A DNA stretch of 64,000 nt from Hyphomonas sp. CY54-11-8. GTDB lineage: Bacteria > Pseudomonadota > Alphaproteobacteria > Caulobacterales > Hyphomonadaceae. The translations under genes were made by a program, and so were the position numbers. This document shows, one piece after another, positions 9,470 to 18,311 of this stretch; position 1 is the stretch's first letter; each line of letters opens with the position of its first letter. Location of the stretch: contig NZ_AWFD01000035.1 in NCBI RefSeq assembly GCF_000682735.1, forward strand, positions 1-64,000. The letters are read 5' to 3'. The notes beneath the pieces are model-generated. The model saw only the letters and a program-made list of their open reading frames with translations. It had not been told where the DNA came from and did no database searches.

Positions 9470-10075
9470 TCAGGAAATCGGGCAGCTCAGGTCGCTCTTC
9501 ATTTCAAACGGCTGAACAACATTTTTCCGTCCCCGATGGGACGGATAGGACATTGTTCCGATCAGGCAGATCGCTTCGCGTTCATATTCGGCCTGGGCAG
9601 GGCCGGGCTGGCATGCTGCTGACAACCCTTCCGGGCGCCCATTGTCGTCGATGTCGAAGCGGACGTCGCACATAACGGCCTCACCACAGGGAATGGGGCC
9701 TGCTTTGCGGAGAATGTCCGGCGCATACTGGCCCATGCAGCGGGTCTGCTCGACAATCGCACCGCCTTCCCGGCAGCTGGCCAGCCGGGCGGCACGTTCG
9801 ATCTCGTAAACATCGCCCGATGCGAAATAGCGTTCGCGATTTTCAGGGCTTTGGGACAGCCAGTCGTTCAGCTTGCTTTCCATGCATTTGTTCCGGCACG
9901 TCACAGTCAGTGGTTCGTGCGGATCAGCAGCTACGGCTTCACGAGACCGGCTGGGTTCGCAGTTCTCGATGAATTCATAGATCTCATCTTTCTGGGTCAG
10001 AACGCCCTGCGCTGTGGCTTCCAGTGAGATGGCGAAGGTGCCGATCAGAAGGAGCAGGATGCCACAACGCACCAT
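9470..10075 (-). CDS. Secreted cysteine-rich protein with a TonB-C-like end
   Basis: A 201-residue protein with a clear signal peptide (hydrophobic ILLLLIGTFAISL, likely cleavage after ATAQ near residue 23). It contains about ten cysteines, suggesting periplasmic disulfides. The C-terminal third (CDVRFDIDDNGRPEGLSAAC ... FEMKSDLSC) resembles the TonB C-terminal fold pattern found in many short alphaproteobacterial periplasmic proteins, but there is no TonB membrane anchor or proline-rich linker. It sits 3 bases downstream of the nitroreductase gene and is probably co-transcribed. Function not known. Confidence 0.75.
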   Translation of the reverse strand: MVRCGILLLLIGTFAISLEATAQGVLTQKDEIYEFIENCEPSRSREAVAADPHEPLTVTCRNKCMESKLNDWLSQSPENRERYFASGDVYEIERAARLASCREGGAIVEQTRCMGQYAPDILRKAGPIPCGEAVMCDVRFDIDDNGRPEGLSAACQPGPAQAEYEREAICLIGTMSYPSHRGRKNVVQPFEMKSDLSCPIS

Positions 10076-10078
10076 TCT

Positions 10079-10702
10079 TCAGCCTTCCCAGCGGGTGATC
10101 TTTTCGGCCATGTCGGCGCGGGGGCGTTCCGGCGGGGCCATCGTGGCGGTGCCGAGATAGATGAAGCCGGCGACGCGTTCGCCGTCTTCGAGGCCCAGCA
10201 GCTTGCCGGCGTCCGCGTCGAAGGCTGGCCATTCCGACAACCAGTTGCCCGCCCAGCCGCTCGCATTGGCGGCCAACAGGAGATTGTAGCAAACCGCCCC
10301 GGCGGAGAGTTCCTGCTCCCAGACCGGCGTCCGTCCGTCATTCACCGGCGAAGATATCACGCACACCACGACCGGCGCGCGCAGCAGCAGTTTGCGGGAA
10401 TTTTCGACTTCCGGCTCCGGATCGCCGCGGCCGGCGCGGATATCCGCCAGGCCTGCGCCAAAGCGGGCGCGGGCCTCGCCTTCGAACACAACAAAGCGCC
10501 ACGGGGCGAGCTTGCGGTGGTCCGGCACGCGGGCTGCGATCTGCAACAATTCATCCAGATCTGCGGGCGAGGGGCCGGGCGCACCCATGAACTGCTTGTT
10601 GGCCGACCGGCGCAGCGCGAGCATCGCGCGAGCCTCGGCGCTGGGCCTGACAGAAAGCATCGGTTCACCGAGCGGCGGGGCGGGAGGAAACCTTTTCGTC
10701 AT
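10079..10702 (-). CDS. Nitroreductase-family flavoprotein
   Basis: A 207-residue FMN/NAD(P)H-dependent nitroreductase. Family features are the N-terminal RRSANKQF (FMN phosphate-binding RRS) near residue 31, ARVPDHRKLAPWRFVVFEG near residue 58, the mid-protein GAVCYNLLLAANASGWAGNW and the C-terminal GFIYLGTA. It resembles the YdjA-like short group that reduces nitro- or unsaturated compounds. It is divergent from the TetR-RND efflux operon, and the palindrome at 10788-10804 lies between them, so joint control by the TetR protein is possible. Confidence 0.88.
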   Translation of the reverse strand: MTKRFPPAPPLGEPMLSVRPSAEARAMLALRRSANKQFMGAPGPSPADLDELLQIAARVPDHRKLAPWRFVVFEGEARARFGAGLADIRAGRGDPEPEVENSRKLLLRAPVVVCVISSPVNDGRTPVWEQELSAGAVCYNLLLAANASGWAGNWLSEWPAFDADAGKLLGLEDGERVAGFIYLGTATMAPPERPRADMAEKITRWEG

Positions 10703-10758
10703 ACGCCGTCCCTACAGTGAACCGATCCGGGCGAAAAGCGGGCTTTCAGACTCTGTGC

Positions 10759-10787
10759 TTGCCGGGAGGGCGATGGCAGTCTATTTT
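10759..10787 (+). promoter_or_regulatory. Candidate sigma-70-type promoter of the TetR-RND operon
   Basis: TTGCCG (10759-10764) and TATTTT (10782-10787) are separated by exactly 17 bases, and the operator palindrome begins on the next base. That places the likely transcription start inside the operator, as expected for repression by a TetR protein. Neither box is a perfect consensus. Confidence 0.5.
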
Positions 10788-10804
10788 AGTGAACACTGTT
10801 CACT
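10788..10804. promoter_or_regulatory. 17-bp perfect palindrome, TetR operator
   Basis: AGTGAACACTGTTCACT is a perfect inverted repeat about one central base. It lies 26 bases upstream of the chosen tetR ATG and about 84 bases upstream of the divergent nitroreductase start. Size, symmetry and location match operators of TetR/AcrR repressors of RND pumps. The assignment to the adjacent repressor is inference. Confidence 0.75.
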
Positions 10805-10830
10805 TTTCGAACGTTGATCGTGGCCGCGGC

Positions 10831-11526
10831 ATGGATTCGGACTACACTCTCGAGCAGACCCCCGCGACGCGGCGGCGCAACAAGGTGCGCGAGGCAATCC
10901 TCGCCGCTGCCGAGCGCATGTTTGCGAAAGAGGGCGAGAGCGGCCTGTCCATCCGGCGGCTGGCCGAAGAGATCGATTACTCCCCCTCGGCCATCTACAA
11001 ATATTTCGGTTCCAAGGAAGAGCTGCTGGAGGAGCTGAAGGACAGTTTCTTCGAGCGCCTGCTGGACCAGGTGGACCGCGTGTCTGCCGCCAACATGAAT
11101 TTCCATGACCGCGCCCGCGCCTGCGTGACGACCTATGTCTCCACGGCGACGGCCCGCCCGCACCATTATGCCGCCGCCTTCTCGTCGATCCCGACGCGGG
11201 AGGAGCTGGCGGCGCGCCGGCAGCTCAGCTGGGACGATTTCATCGCCACGCCGAAGGGGCAGGCCTTCAAGATCCTGGTCGATCTGGTGGAAGAGGGGCA
11301 GGCGCTTGGCGTGTTTGATCCGGCGCTGGAACCGATCAAGTCAGCCAAGTCGATCTGGGCCTCGTCCCATGGCCTCGCGCTGCTGATGATCCACATGCCC
11401 ATCCTGCCGGACGTCCAGCCCTGTCCGACCCAAACCGACGGCGACTTCGTCGCGTATCATGCAGACATCGTCATGCGCGGCCTGGCCGTGCCCGCTGACC
11501 CTCCGCACAAGAACGGAACACGCTGA
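10831..11526 (+). CDS. TetR/AcrR-family repressor of the RND operon
   Basis: A 231-residue regulator. The TetR HTH lies at about residues 14-60 (KVREAILAAAERMFAKEG, then LSIRRLAEEIDYSPSAIYKYFGSKEELL). The helical C-terminal ligand domain is typical in length and ends with a WHG-like element (SHGLALLMIHMP). The ATG at 10831 is used because the upstream in-frame ATG at 10717 would make the coding region run through the operator. Its stop overlaps the adaptor-gene start (ATGA), so repressor, adaptor and pump form one operon. Confidence 0.92.
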   Translation: MDSDYTLEQTPATRRRNKVREAILAAAERMFAKEGESGLSIRRLAEEIDYSPSAIYKYFGSKEELLEELKDSFFERLLDQVDRVSAANMNFHDRARACVTTYVSTATARPHHYAAAFSSIPTREELAARRQLSWDDFIATPKGQAFKILVDLVEEGQALGVFDPALEPIKSAKSIWASSHGLALLMIHMPILPDVQPCPTQTDGDFVAYHADIVMRGLAVPADPPHKNGTR

Positions 11527-12707
11527 TGACTCACTCGCACCCTTATGAGGGCAATGAGATCAGGGAGAAAAAGCCAACTGCGCTGAAGGGGCTGGTCTTC
11601 CTGCTCCTGTTGATCGGGTTCGGCGCCGGCATGTTCTACGCCGCGACCCGCCTGCGCAGCGCCGAAGGGCCGAAAGTGGCGCATGAGGCCCCGGCACCGC
11701 TGACGGTGGCCGTGGTCACCGTGGAGCCGACCAGCGCGTTCGACCTGAAGGAAAGCTATACTGGTCTTGCCGAAGCGCGCCGCACCAGCATGCTGGGTTT
11801 TGCGTCCAGCGGGCGAATTGCCGAGATCCGTGCCGATGTCGGCGACAAGGTGAAGACAGGCGCTCTGCTGGCAAAGCTCGACACGCGCAGCCTACAGGCG
11901 CAGCTCGCCTCGGCGAATGCGCAGGTCGAGGAAGCCCGCGCGGCACATGACCTGGCGCTCAGCACCGTGCAACGCCAGCGCCAGTTGAAACTGCAGGGCC
12001 ATATCTCGCAACAGAGTGTCGATGAGGCCGAAGCGCAGGCGAACACCGCGCTGGCCCGTGTCGAGGCCGCCAAGGCGCAGGCCGATACGCTCCGTGTCCA
12101 GATCGACCTTGCCGCCATCACGGCGCCATTCGATGGCGTCGTGACACAGCGCCTGACCGATGAAGGCGCTATCGCAGCAGCTGGCCAGCCAATCCTTGAG
12201 CTAGTCGAGAAGAGCCATCTCGAAGCCCGCCTCGGCCTGCCGGCCGCCAGCGCGGCACTGCTGGAGCCGGGCAAGGAATACACGCTGGTGGCCGACACCG
12301 GCGAAGTGACGGCCCGCCTGCGCAATGTGACCGGTGTGATCGATGCCAATCAGCGCACCGTGGGTGCCGTGTTCGATATCGAAAATCCGGACGCTATCGC
12401 TGCGGGCGCTGTCGTGCGCTTCGCGCTTGACCGGAGTGTCGGCGAAGCGGGCTTCTGGGTGCCGGTGAAGGCGCTCTCCGCCGCGTCCCGCGGACTATGG
12501 ACGGTCTATGTGGCAGACCCGTCAGACTCTGGCTGGACGGCGGTGCCGCGCCCGGTCGAAATGGTACACAGCGATGGCGACCGCGCCTATGTGCGCGGGC
12601 CTATCCAGCCGGGCGCACGGGTGATCGTCGACGGCCTGCAACGCATCACGCCCGGCATGCCGGTGACACCCCGCGAGTCCCAGCGGGCCAATCTCGCAGA
12701 CGACTGA
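11526..12707 (+). CDS. RND efflux periplasmic adaptor (membrane fusion protein)
   Basis: A 393-residue HlyD/MFP-family subunit. It has an N-terminal membrane anchor (about residues 19-40), a beta-barrel/lipoyl start SGRIAEIRADVGDKVKTGALLAKLD near residue 95, a coiled-coil hairpin (residues 115-195), a second lipoyl half ITAPFDGVVTQRLTDEGAIAAAGQPILEL near residue 199, and the membrane-proximal domain. It links the pump to an outer membrane channel. No channel gene is present in the operon, so a TolC-type protein encoded elsewhere must be used. Confidence 0.93.
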   Translation: MTHSHPYEGNEIREKKPTALKGLVFLLLLIGFGAGMFYAATRLRSAEGPKVAHEAPAPLTVAVVTVEPTSAFDLKESYTGLAEARRTSMLGFASSGRIAEIRADVGDKVKTGALLAKLDTRSLQAQLASANAQVEEARAAHDLALSTVQRQRQLKLQGHISQQSVDEAEAQANTALARVEAAKAQADTLRVQIDLAAITAPFDGVVTQRLTDEGAIAAAGQPILELVEKSHLEARLGLPAASAALLEPGKEYTLVADTGEVTARLRNVTGVIDANQRTVGAVFDIENPDAIAAGAVVRFALDRSVGEAGFWVPVKALSAASRGLWTVYVADPSDSGWTAVPRPVEMVHSDGDRAYVRGPIQPGARVIVDGLQRITPGMPVTPRESQRANLADD

Positions 12708-12713
12708 CGAGCC

Positions 12714-15700
12714 ATGGTGAAGGCGCTCAGTCTCTTCTATCGCCTGCCGCGCCTGACGGCGCTGTCGATGCTGATCATGCTGATCGGCGGGCTCGGCGCG
12801 ATGTTCACGCTGGGGCGGCAGGAAGACCCGACGCTGATCGAACGCTACGGGACTGTTGTGGCGTTCCTGCCCGGCGCAGATGCCGAGCGGATGGAAGCGC
12901 TCGTGACCGAGCCGCTGGAGTCGGCGCTGATGGAATTGCCGGAGTTGGAAGAGGTGAACTCTACCTCGCGCGCCGGTGTCTCCCAAATCACCCTGAATGT
13001 ACGCGAGGATCTGAACGGCACGGAAGTGGACAATGCCTGGACACTGGTCCGCCAGAAGGTAAGCCAGGCGCAGGCACAATTTCCAGCCGGGGTCTCCCAG
13101 CCGGAAGTCACGCAGCAATATGTCGGCGCGGCGACGATGGTGATCGGCATAAGATGGGACAGCGAGGAAGACCCGCCCATCGCGGTGATGCGGCGTCTGG
13201 CGCTGGACCTGCAGGACCGGTTTGAACGTCTTCCGGGCACGGAACTAACGCAGACTTACGGCCTGCCGTCTGAAGAAGTGCGCGTAGTCATGGATCCCGA
13301 CGCGCTGGCGGCGACAGGGCTGTCCTTCCGGCAGGCGGCTGCGGCGCTGGCAGCAGGGGACTCCAAGGCCCCGGCCGGGCGCTTGCGGGCGGAAGGCGGC
13401 AATGTAGGCTTCCAGATCAGCGGCGAGTTCGACTCGATTTCCCGGGTGCGGTCCGTGCCCATCATTCAAAGAGGCGACGGCACAGCGGTGCGCCTTGGCG
13501 ACATTGCGGACGTGCGCAAGGGCCTCGCCGACCCGCCGGTGAATATGGCCTTCGAGAACGGGCACCGGGCCATCCTGATTGGCGTCTATATCTCGCCGGG
13601 CCAGCGTGTCGACCAGTGGGCGGATACGGCCCACGCGGTCGTTGAGGACTTCGCGCGGAACACGCCGCCGGGTATGACCATCGCCACGATATTCGACCAG
13701 AGCACCTACACAAATGCGCGCCTCACCGGCCTTGCGCAGAACCTGCTGATCTCAGCCGGGATCGTGTTTTGCGTCCTGTTCCTGACGATGGGCTGGCGGT
13801 CTGCTTTCGTGGTGGGCATGGCCCTGCCGTTGACCGTGGCGCTGGTACTGATCCTGTTCAAGGTGTTTGGGCATCCGCTGCACCAGATGTCGGTGACGGG
13901 CCTCGTGATTTCGCTCGGCCTGCTGATCGATAATGCCATCGTCGTGGTGGATGATTTCGACCAGTGGCGCGTGCGTGGCTTGAACCGGCTGGACGCCATC
14001 GAGCGCAGCCTGAAGCATCTGGTTGCGCCGCTTGGCGCCTCGACCCTGACGACGGCGCTGGCCTTTGCGCCGATCGCCATGCTGCCCGGCCCGGCAGGGG
14101 AATTCATCGGCATGATCGGTCTGTCGGTCGTCTTCGCCATATGCTCCTCCTTCCTCATTTCGATGACGGTGATCCCGGCCATGGCGGGCTGGTTCGACCG
14201 GACGCGCGGCTGGGAACGCGGCGAGGCAACCCGCCCGCGCCGCTGGTGGCGGGACGGCATCACGTTCGACTTCATCTCCGACGGTTACCGCGCGACGGTG
14301 GAGGCCGTGCTGCGCTTCCCGCCGCTCGGCATTGTGCTGGGCATCGCCCCGGCGATCCTCGGCTTCTGGCTGGCCGGCCAGTTGCCAAACCAGTTCTTCC
14401 CCCAGACCGAGCGCGACCAGTTCCAGCTGACCCTGGAGCTGCCGCCCGAAGCGAGCCTGGCCGATACCGAAGCGGCGACCCGTCGGGCGACCGAACTGAT
14501 CCAGTCCATCGAAGGTGTGAAGGATGTGACCTGGGTGCTCGGGGAACCCGCGCCGCGGGTCTATTACAATGCCATCAACAATACGCGCGGGGTTGAGGGG
14601 CTGGCCTCCGGGTGGGTGCAGCTGGACAACAATCTCCGTACACGCCAGATCGTGGCCGATGTGCAGCAGCTGGTGCGCGCTGAATTCCCGTCCGCGCGTT
14701 TCCTGGCGCTGCCCTACGAGCAGGGCCCGCCTGCCGATGCGCCTGTGGAGTTCCGGATTCTCGGCGACGACTTCGAAACGCTGAACCGGCTTGGAAATGA
14801 GACGCGCGCTGTTCTCGCGCAGACACCGGGTGTGACCTACACGGTCGCCTCCCTGCAGCTTGGCGCGCCGACCATGAAGCTCGATGCGGACGAGACGGCT
14901 GCGGCTCTGACGGGTGAGCGTCTGACAGACCTCGCGGCAGACCTGAATGCCGAACTGGAAGGCGTGCGGGCGGGCTCCGTTCTGGAAGGTACGGAGGAGC
15001 TGCCCGTCGTGGTGATTGCGCCGGACAGCCGGCGGCGGGAATTGTCGAACCTGCGCTCGGCAACGGTCGGGTCGGGCTCCAGCGGTACGCCGCTGTCTGC
15101 CCTCGGGCAGTTGTCGCTCGATCCGGAGACGGCGGTCATCACCCGCTGGGATGGCCAGCGGATGAACCAGATCCTCGCTTATCTCGAACCCTACACGATC
15201 CCGGCGCCCGTGCTGGCCGACTACCAGGCGCGCCTTGAGGCGACTGGCTTCACTGTTCCGGCGGGCTACAGCGTCGTCATCGGCGGCGAGGCGGAGAATT
15301 CGGCCGAGGCCGTGACGGACCTTGCCAGCGTGGGCGTGCCGCTGATCCTGGTCATGGCCGGGGCGATCATGCTGGTGTTCAATTCCTTCCGGATGATGGT
15401 GTTGATCCTGTCGACGGGGTTCCTGTCCATCGGGCTCGCTTTCTTCGGCGTCTGGCTGTTCAACCTGCCTATGGGCTTCAACGCCATTGTCGGCAGCCTT
15501 GGCCTGCTCGGCATTTCCATCAACGCGTCGATCGTGGTGCTCAGCTTGCTGCGGGCCGATCCATGGGCGATGGCCGATGATGTCGTCCGCCAGCGGGAGA
15601 TCGTCGTGGACGCCACCCGTCACATCGTGGCGACGACGCTGACGACAATGGGCGGTTTCATTCCGATCCTCTTGTCGGGGGACAATTTCTGGCTGCCGCT

Positions 15701-15845
15701 GGCGGCGGGAATCTCCGGCGGCGTGGCCGGATCGGCACTGCTGTCGCTTTATTTCACGCCGGCCATCTTCCGGATCATGACCTACAAGCCCGTGCGCCGC
15801 CTGTTTGGCTATCGTCCTGCCATTCCGGAGACATCCGGCGAATAA
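12714..15845 (+). CDS. RND-family efflux permease
   Basis: A 1043-residue, twelve-helix proton-driven exporter of the HAE-1/AcrB superfamily (divergent group). It has an N-terminal helix, a large docking/pore domain, then a block of helices around residues 340-500 with GLVISLGLLIDNAIVVVDDF, which carries the acidic proton-relay residues of TM4. The second half repeats the plan, ending with a further helix block (residues 865-1020). Length is normal. It follows the adaptor by six bases. Substrate is not deducible. Confidence 0.94.
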   Translation: MVKALSLFYRLPRLTALSMLIMLIGGLGAMFTLGRQEDPTLIERYGTVVAFLPGADAERMEALVTEPLESALMELPELEEVNSTSRAGVSQITLNVREDLNGTEVDNAWTLVRQKVSQAQAQFPAGVSQPEVTQQYVGAATMVIGIRWDSEEDPPIAVMRRLALDLQDRFERLPGTELTQTYGLPSEEVRVVMDPDALAATGLSFRQAAAALAAGDSKAPAGRLRAEGGNVGFQISGEFDSISRVRSVPIIQRGDGTAVRLGDIADVRKGLADPPVNMAFENGHRAILIGVYISPGQRVDQWADTAHAVVEDFARNTPPGMTIATIFDQSTYTNARLTGLAQNLLISAGIVFCVLFLTMGWRSAFVVGMALPLTVALVLILFKVFGHPLHQMSVTGLVISLGLLIDNAIVVVDDFDQWRVRGLNRLDAIERSLKHLVAPLGASTLTTALAFAPIAMLPGPAGEFIGMIGLSVVFAICSSFLISMTVIPAMAGWFDRTRGWERGEATRPRRWWRDGITFDFISDGYRATVEAVLRFPPLGIVLGIAPAILGFWLAGQLPNQFFPQTERDQFQLTLELPPEASLADTEAATRRATELIQSIEGVKDVTWVLGEPAPRVYYNAINNTRGVEGLASGWVQLDNNLRTRQIVADVQQLVRAEFPSARFLALPYEQGPPADAPVEFRILGDDFETLNRLGNETRAVLAQTPGVTYTVASLQLGAPTMKLDADETAAALTGERLTDLAADLNAELEGVRAGSVLEGTEELPVVVIAPDSRRRELSNLRSATVGSGSSGTPLSALGQLSLDPETAVITRWDGQRMNQILAYLEPYTIPAPVLADYQARLEATGFTVPAGYSVVIGGEAENSAEAVTDLASVGVPLILVMAGAIMLVFNSFRMMVLILSTGFLSIGLAFFGVWLFNLPMGFNAIVGSLGLLGISINASIVVLSLLRADPWAMADDVVRQREIVVDATRHIVATTLTTMGGFIPILLSGDNFWLPLAAGISGGVAGSALLSLYFTPAIFRIMTYKPVRRLFGYRPAIPETSGE

Positions 15846-15928
15846 CCCAATTGTGAGCGCGCCGGGGCTTGATGCCTGCGGCAAGCTGCCCCATGTGAGC
15901 TTCACACCCTGAGCAAGAGGGAACGAGA

Positions 15929-16741
15929 ATGCCAGAAAATCCCGACATCGGCGCACCGCCGCCCGCATGGAAGCGCCTGCGCTTTGAAGCTGCTGCTGCC
16001 GCTGCAGATGAGCCGTCGCTGGCCGGCTATATCAATGCCGCGATCCTGGCCCACGATTCCCTCTGCGATGCGCTGGCCTATCACCTGGCTGAGAAGATCG
16101 GCGACTCGACCATCGGCACCCAACAGGTGCGGGATATCCTGTCGGATGCCTGCGAGTCCCACGACGAACTCGTCGAAAAGGCGGAGGCCGACATGATGGC
16201 CGTTCTGGAGCGCGACCCGGCCTGCCGCGGCCTGCTTCAGCCCTTCCTGTTTTTCAAAGGCTTCCAGGCCCTTCAGACCCACCGCATTGCCAATGTGCTG
16301 TGGCGCGAAGGCCGCGAGACGCTGGCCTTCCATTTCCAGTCCCGGGCGTCCGAACTGTTCGGCGTCGACATCCACCCGGCCGCACGGATCGGCAAGGGTG
16401 TCATGCTGGACCATGCGACAGATATCACCATCGGTGAAACGACCGTCGTCGGCGATGGCTGCTCGATCCTGCAGGGCGTGACCCTGGGCGGTACCGGTAA
16501 GGAAGTCGGCGACCGTCACCCGAAGATCGGGCGCGGCGTGCTGGTGTCCGTTGGCGCGAAAGTGCTGGGCAATATCCATGTTGGCGACGAGGCCAAGGTC
16601 GCCGCCGGTTCGGTCGTCCTGAAGGATGTGCCGGCGCACTGCACGGTTGCGGGTGTCCCGGCGAAGATCGTTTCCGGTCCTTCCTGCTGCCAGCCGGCCA
16701 AGACGATGGACCAGTCGCTGCCCGATTCTGCAGAGAACTAA
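15929..16741 (+). CDS. cysE: Serine O-acetyltransferase
   Basis: A 270-residue CysE, which transfers acetyl from acetyl-CoA to L-serine as the first step of cysteine synthesis. The N-terminal helical domain (residues 1-140) is followed by a left-handed beta-helix of hexapeptide repeats (FGVDIHPAARIGKGVMLDHATDI ...). Catalytic features include the DHATD histidine and the loop QGVTLGGTGKEVGDRHPKIG. A C-terminal tail follows VPAKIVSG. A short palindrome-containing gap separates it from the RND gene. It is probably its own transcription unit. Confidence 0.96.
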   Translation: MPENPDIGAPPPAWKRLRFEAAAAAADEPSLAGYINAAILAHDSLCDALAYHLAEKIGDSTIGTQQVRDILSDACESHDELVEKAEADMMAVLERDPACRGLLQPFLFFKGFQALQTHRIANVLWREGRETLAFHFQSRASELFGVDIHPAARIGKGVMLDHATDITIGETTVVGDGCSILQGVTLGGTGKEVGDRHPKIGRGVLVSVGAKVLGNIHVGDEAKVAAGSVVLKDVPAHCTVAGVPAKIVSGPSCCQPAKTMDQSLPDSAEN

Positions 16742-16866
16742 TCCGTTCTGACCGGACATCCGTTCCCGGAAGTCTGGTCGTGACTCTCCCTCGGCGGTCC
16801 GCTGATTCCGCCTCTGCGGCGGGACCATAACCAATTCGCAGGTCGGCCGTTGCTTTCACCGGTCAT

Positions 16867-16914
16867 TTCCCGCCCGGCGAGACTGCCGGAGCGGGAATTC
16901 GTGCGCCGCACGAA
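16867..16914. repeat. Two abutting hairpins in the cysE-ompA intergenic region
   Basis: The 321-base stretch 16742-17062 has no gene. TTCCCGC/GCGGGAA plus CCGGC/GCCGG form a 12-bp stem with one bulge (16867-16897). It is followed without a gap by TTCGTGC-GCC-GCACGAA (16898-16914). A 12-bp perfect palindrome CGAAACGTTTCG is at 16984-16995, and an AATGCG/CGCATT repeat at 17013-17026. No U-tract follows either hairpin. They could be a Rho-assisted terminator for cysE, a leader structure or a small RNA. Confidence 0.4.
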
Positions 16915-17062
16915 CCCGGCGCCCCTGAAGCCGCTTTTCTACACGGCTGACGCGTCCGCTATGGATGCACAATGTTGTTGCCCCGAAACGTTTCGACTAA
17001 ACTTCGGCGGCTAATGCGTTCGCATTCCATGAGAATTTTCCGCGTCAGAAGGAGGCGGCCGG

Positions 17063-18265
17063 GTGAGCTTTGAGACCGTCGACGGGGAAGAGGGCGAGCG
17101 CGTTGTGCGCATGCGCCGGCTTGTCCGCCGGGAGGGTCACCTGCCGTTTGTACCGTTCGGGTTGATCCCGCTGGCCGGACTGGGCCTGTTGTTCCTGATC
17201 GCGCTGGTGCCGTTTGCCTTGGGCGTACAGGGCGCGACCAAGCGCGCCGTGACCGAGGCGCTGGCCGCGAATGGCGTGGACTGGGCGCAGACGTCCGTCA
17301 GCGGACAGTCTGTCACCATTACCGGAGCGGCGGCATCCGGCGCCGAAGCGCACAAGGCCCGGATGATCGCGAAGCGCGCCGTCTCGGCGACGCCGTTTGG
17401 CCTGGCCCGCCCGGCGACGCGCGTGACCGTTCCGCAGGGGCCCTACACCAACCAGCCAAGTGCAGAAGATGTTGAGGCGCCGCATCCCGCTGCACCGCTT
17501 CAGGATGTGACCGACGAAGCCATCGCGGCGCCTTCCTGGACCTTCACCCTGACCCACGGCGTCCTCACCCTGAACGGCACGATGCCGGACCAGGACACGA
17601 AGGACACGGTTGTCCGGCACGCCTTTGACAAGATTTACCCGCCCCGCATCACGGGCGTGAACGACTATCTCGACATTGCCGGCCTCGTGCCGCCGGAGGG
17701 CTATGTCGAAGTGGCGCTGCGCGGCGTGAACACAATCACCCAATGCGACACGGGCCAGGCCGGATTCGAACGCGGGCGATTCAACCTGCGCTGCGAACTG
17801 CCGGACACCGAAGCCGACGACGTGCGCAATGCCGCTGTTGCCTCCATGCCATTGGGCACGATTGGCAAGATCGATATCCTGCCGCACGAAGCGGTCGTCA
17901 GCTGTGAGGCGGAACTGACCGATTTACTGAAGGAGGCTCGGATCGAGTTCGACTCTTCCAGTGCCGTCATCGACGCCTCCAGCAATGACCTGCTGGATGC
18001 CGTCGCGGCGGCGGTAAAGAAATGCCCCGGCACACTCCGCATCGGAGGGCACACCGATTCCACCGGTCCGGACGACGAGAACGAAACCCTCAGCCGCAAC
18101 CGGGCGCTCGCCGTGCGCAATGCGCTGGTCGCCCGCGGTGTCGACCATCAGCGCCTGATCGCAGAGGGGTATGGTGCGGCCCAGCCGGTTTCCTCAAACA
18201 CAACGCCGGAGGGGCGCGCGCGCAACCGCCGGATCGAGATCCGCGTCGTGCGGGCGTCCGAATGA
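17063..18265 (+). CDS. Inner-membrane-anchored BON-like/OmpA-domain protein
   Basis: A 400-residue protein starting at GTG, preceded by a strong AAGGAGG (17049-17055). A short cytoplasmic tail precedes one membrane helix (about residues 31-52). Two BON-like segments follow (residues 55-125 and 155-215, e.g. LTHGVLTLNGTMPDQDTKD), and then an OmpA-C peptidoglycan-binding domain (about residues 290-398) with IEFDSSSAVI, GGHTDSTG and NRRIEIRV. The plan TM-BON-OmpA resembles mycobacterial ArfA/OmpATb. It would tie the inner membrane to the cell wall. It leads a row of five same-strand envelope genes. Confidence 0.8.
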   Translation: MSFETVDGEEGERVVRMRRLVRREGHLPFVPFGLIPLAGLGLLFLIALVPFALGVQGATKRAVTEALAANGVDWAQTSVSGQSVTITGAAASGAEAHKARMIAKRAVSATPFGLARPATRVTVPQGPYTNQPSAEDVEAPHPAAPLQDVTDEAIAAPSWTFTLTHGVLTLNGTMPDQDTKDTVVRHAFDKIYPPRITGVNDYLDIAGLVPPEGYVEVALRGVNTITQCDTGQAGFERGRFNLRCELPDTEADDVRNAAVASMPLGTIGKIDILPHEAVVSCEAELTDLLKEARIEFDSSSAVIDASSNDLLDAVAAAVKKCPGTLRIGGHTDSTGPDDENETLSRNRALAVRNALVARGVDHQRLIAEGYGAAQPVSSNTTPEGRARNRRIEIRVVRASE

Positions 18266-18311
18266 AGTTTAACCCAACAGGGGGCTGCGGCCCCTGATAC
18301 GAGTAAAATCC

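Noticed and set aside
13752-15968. 738-residue antisense open frame opposite the RND permease
   Set aside because: It mirrors a clear RND gene in a high-GC region, is rich in His/Gln/Arg/Asp without domain order, and has no ribosome site.
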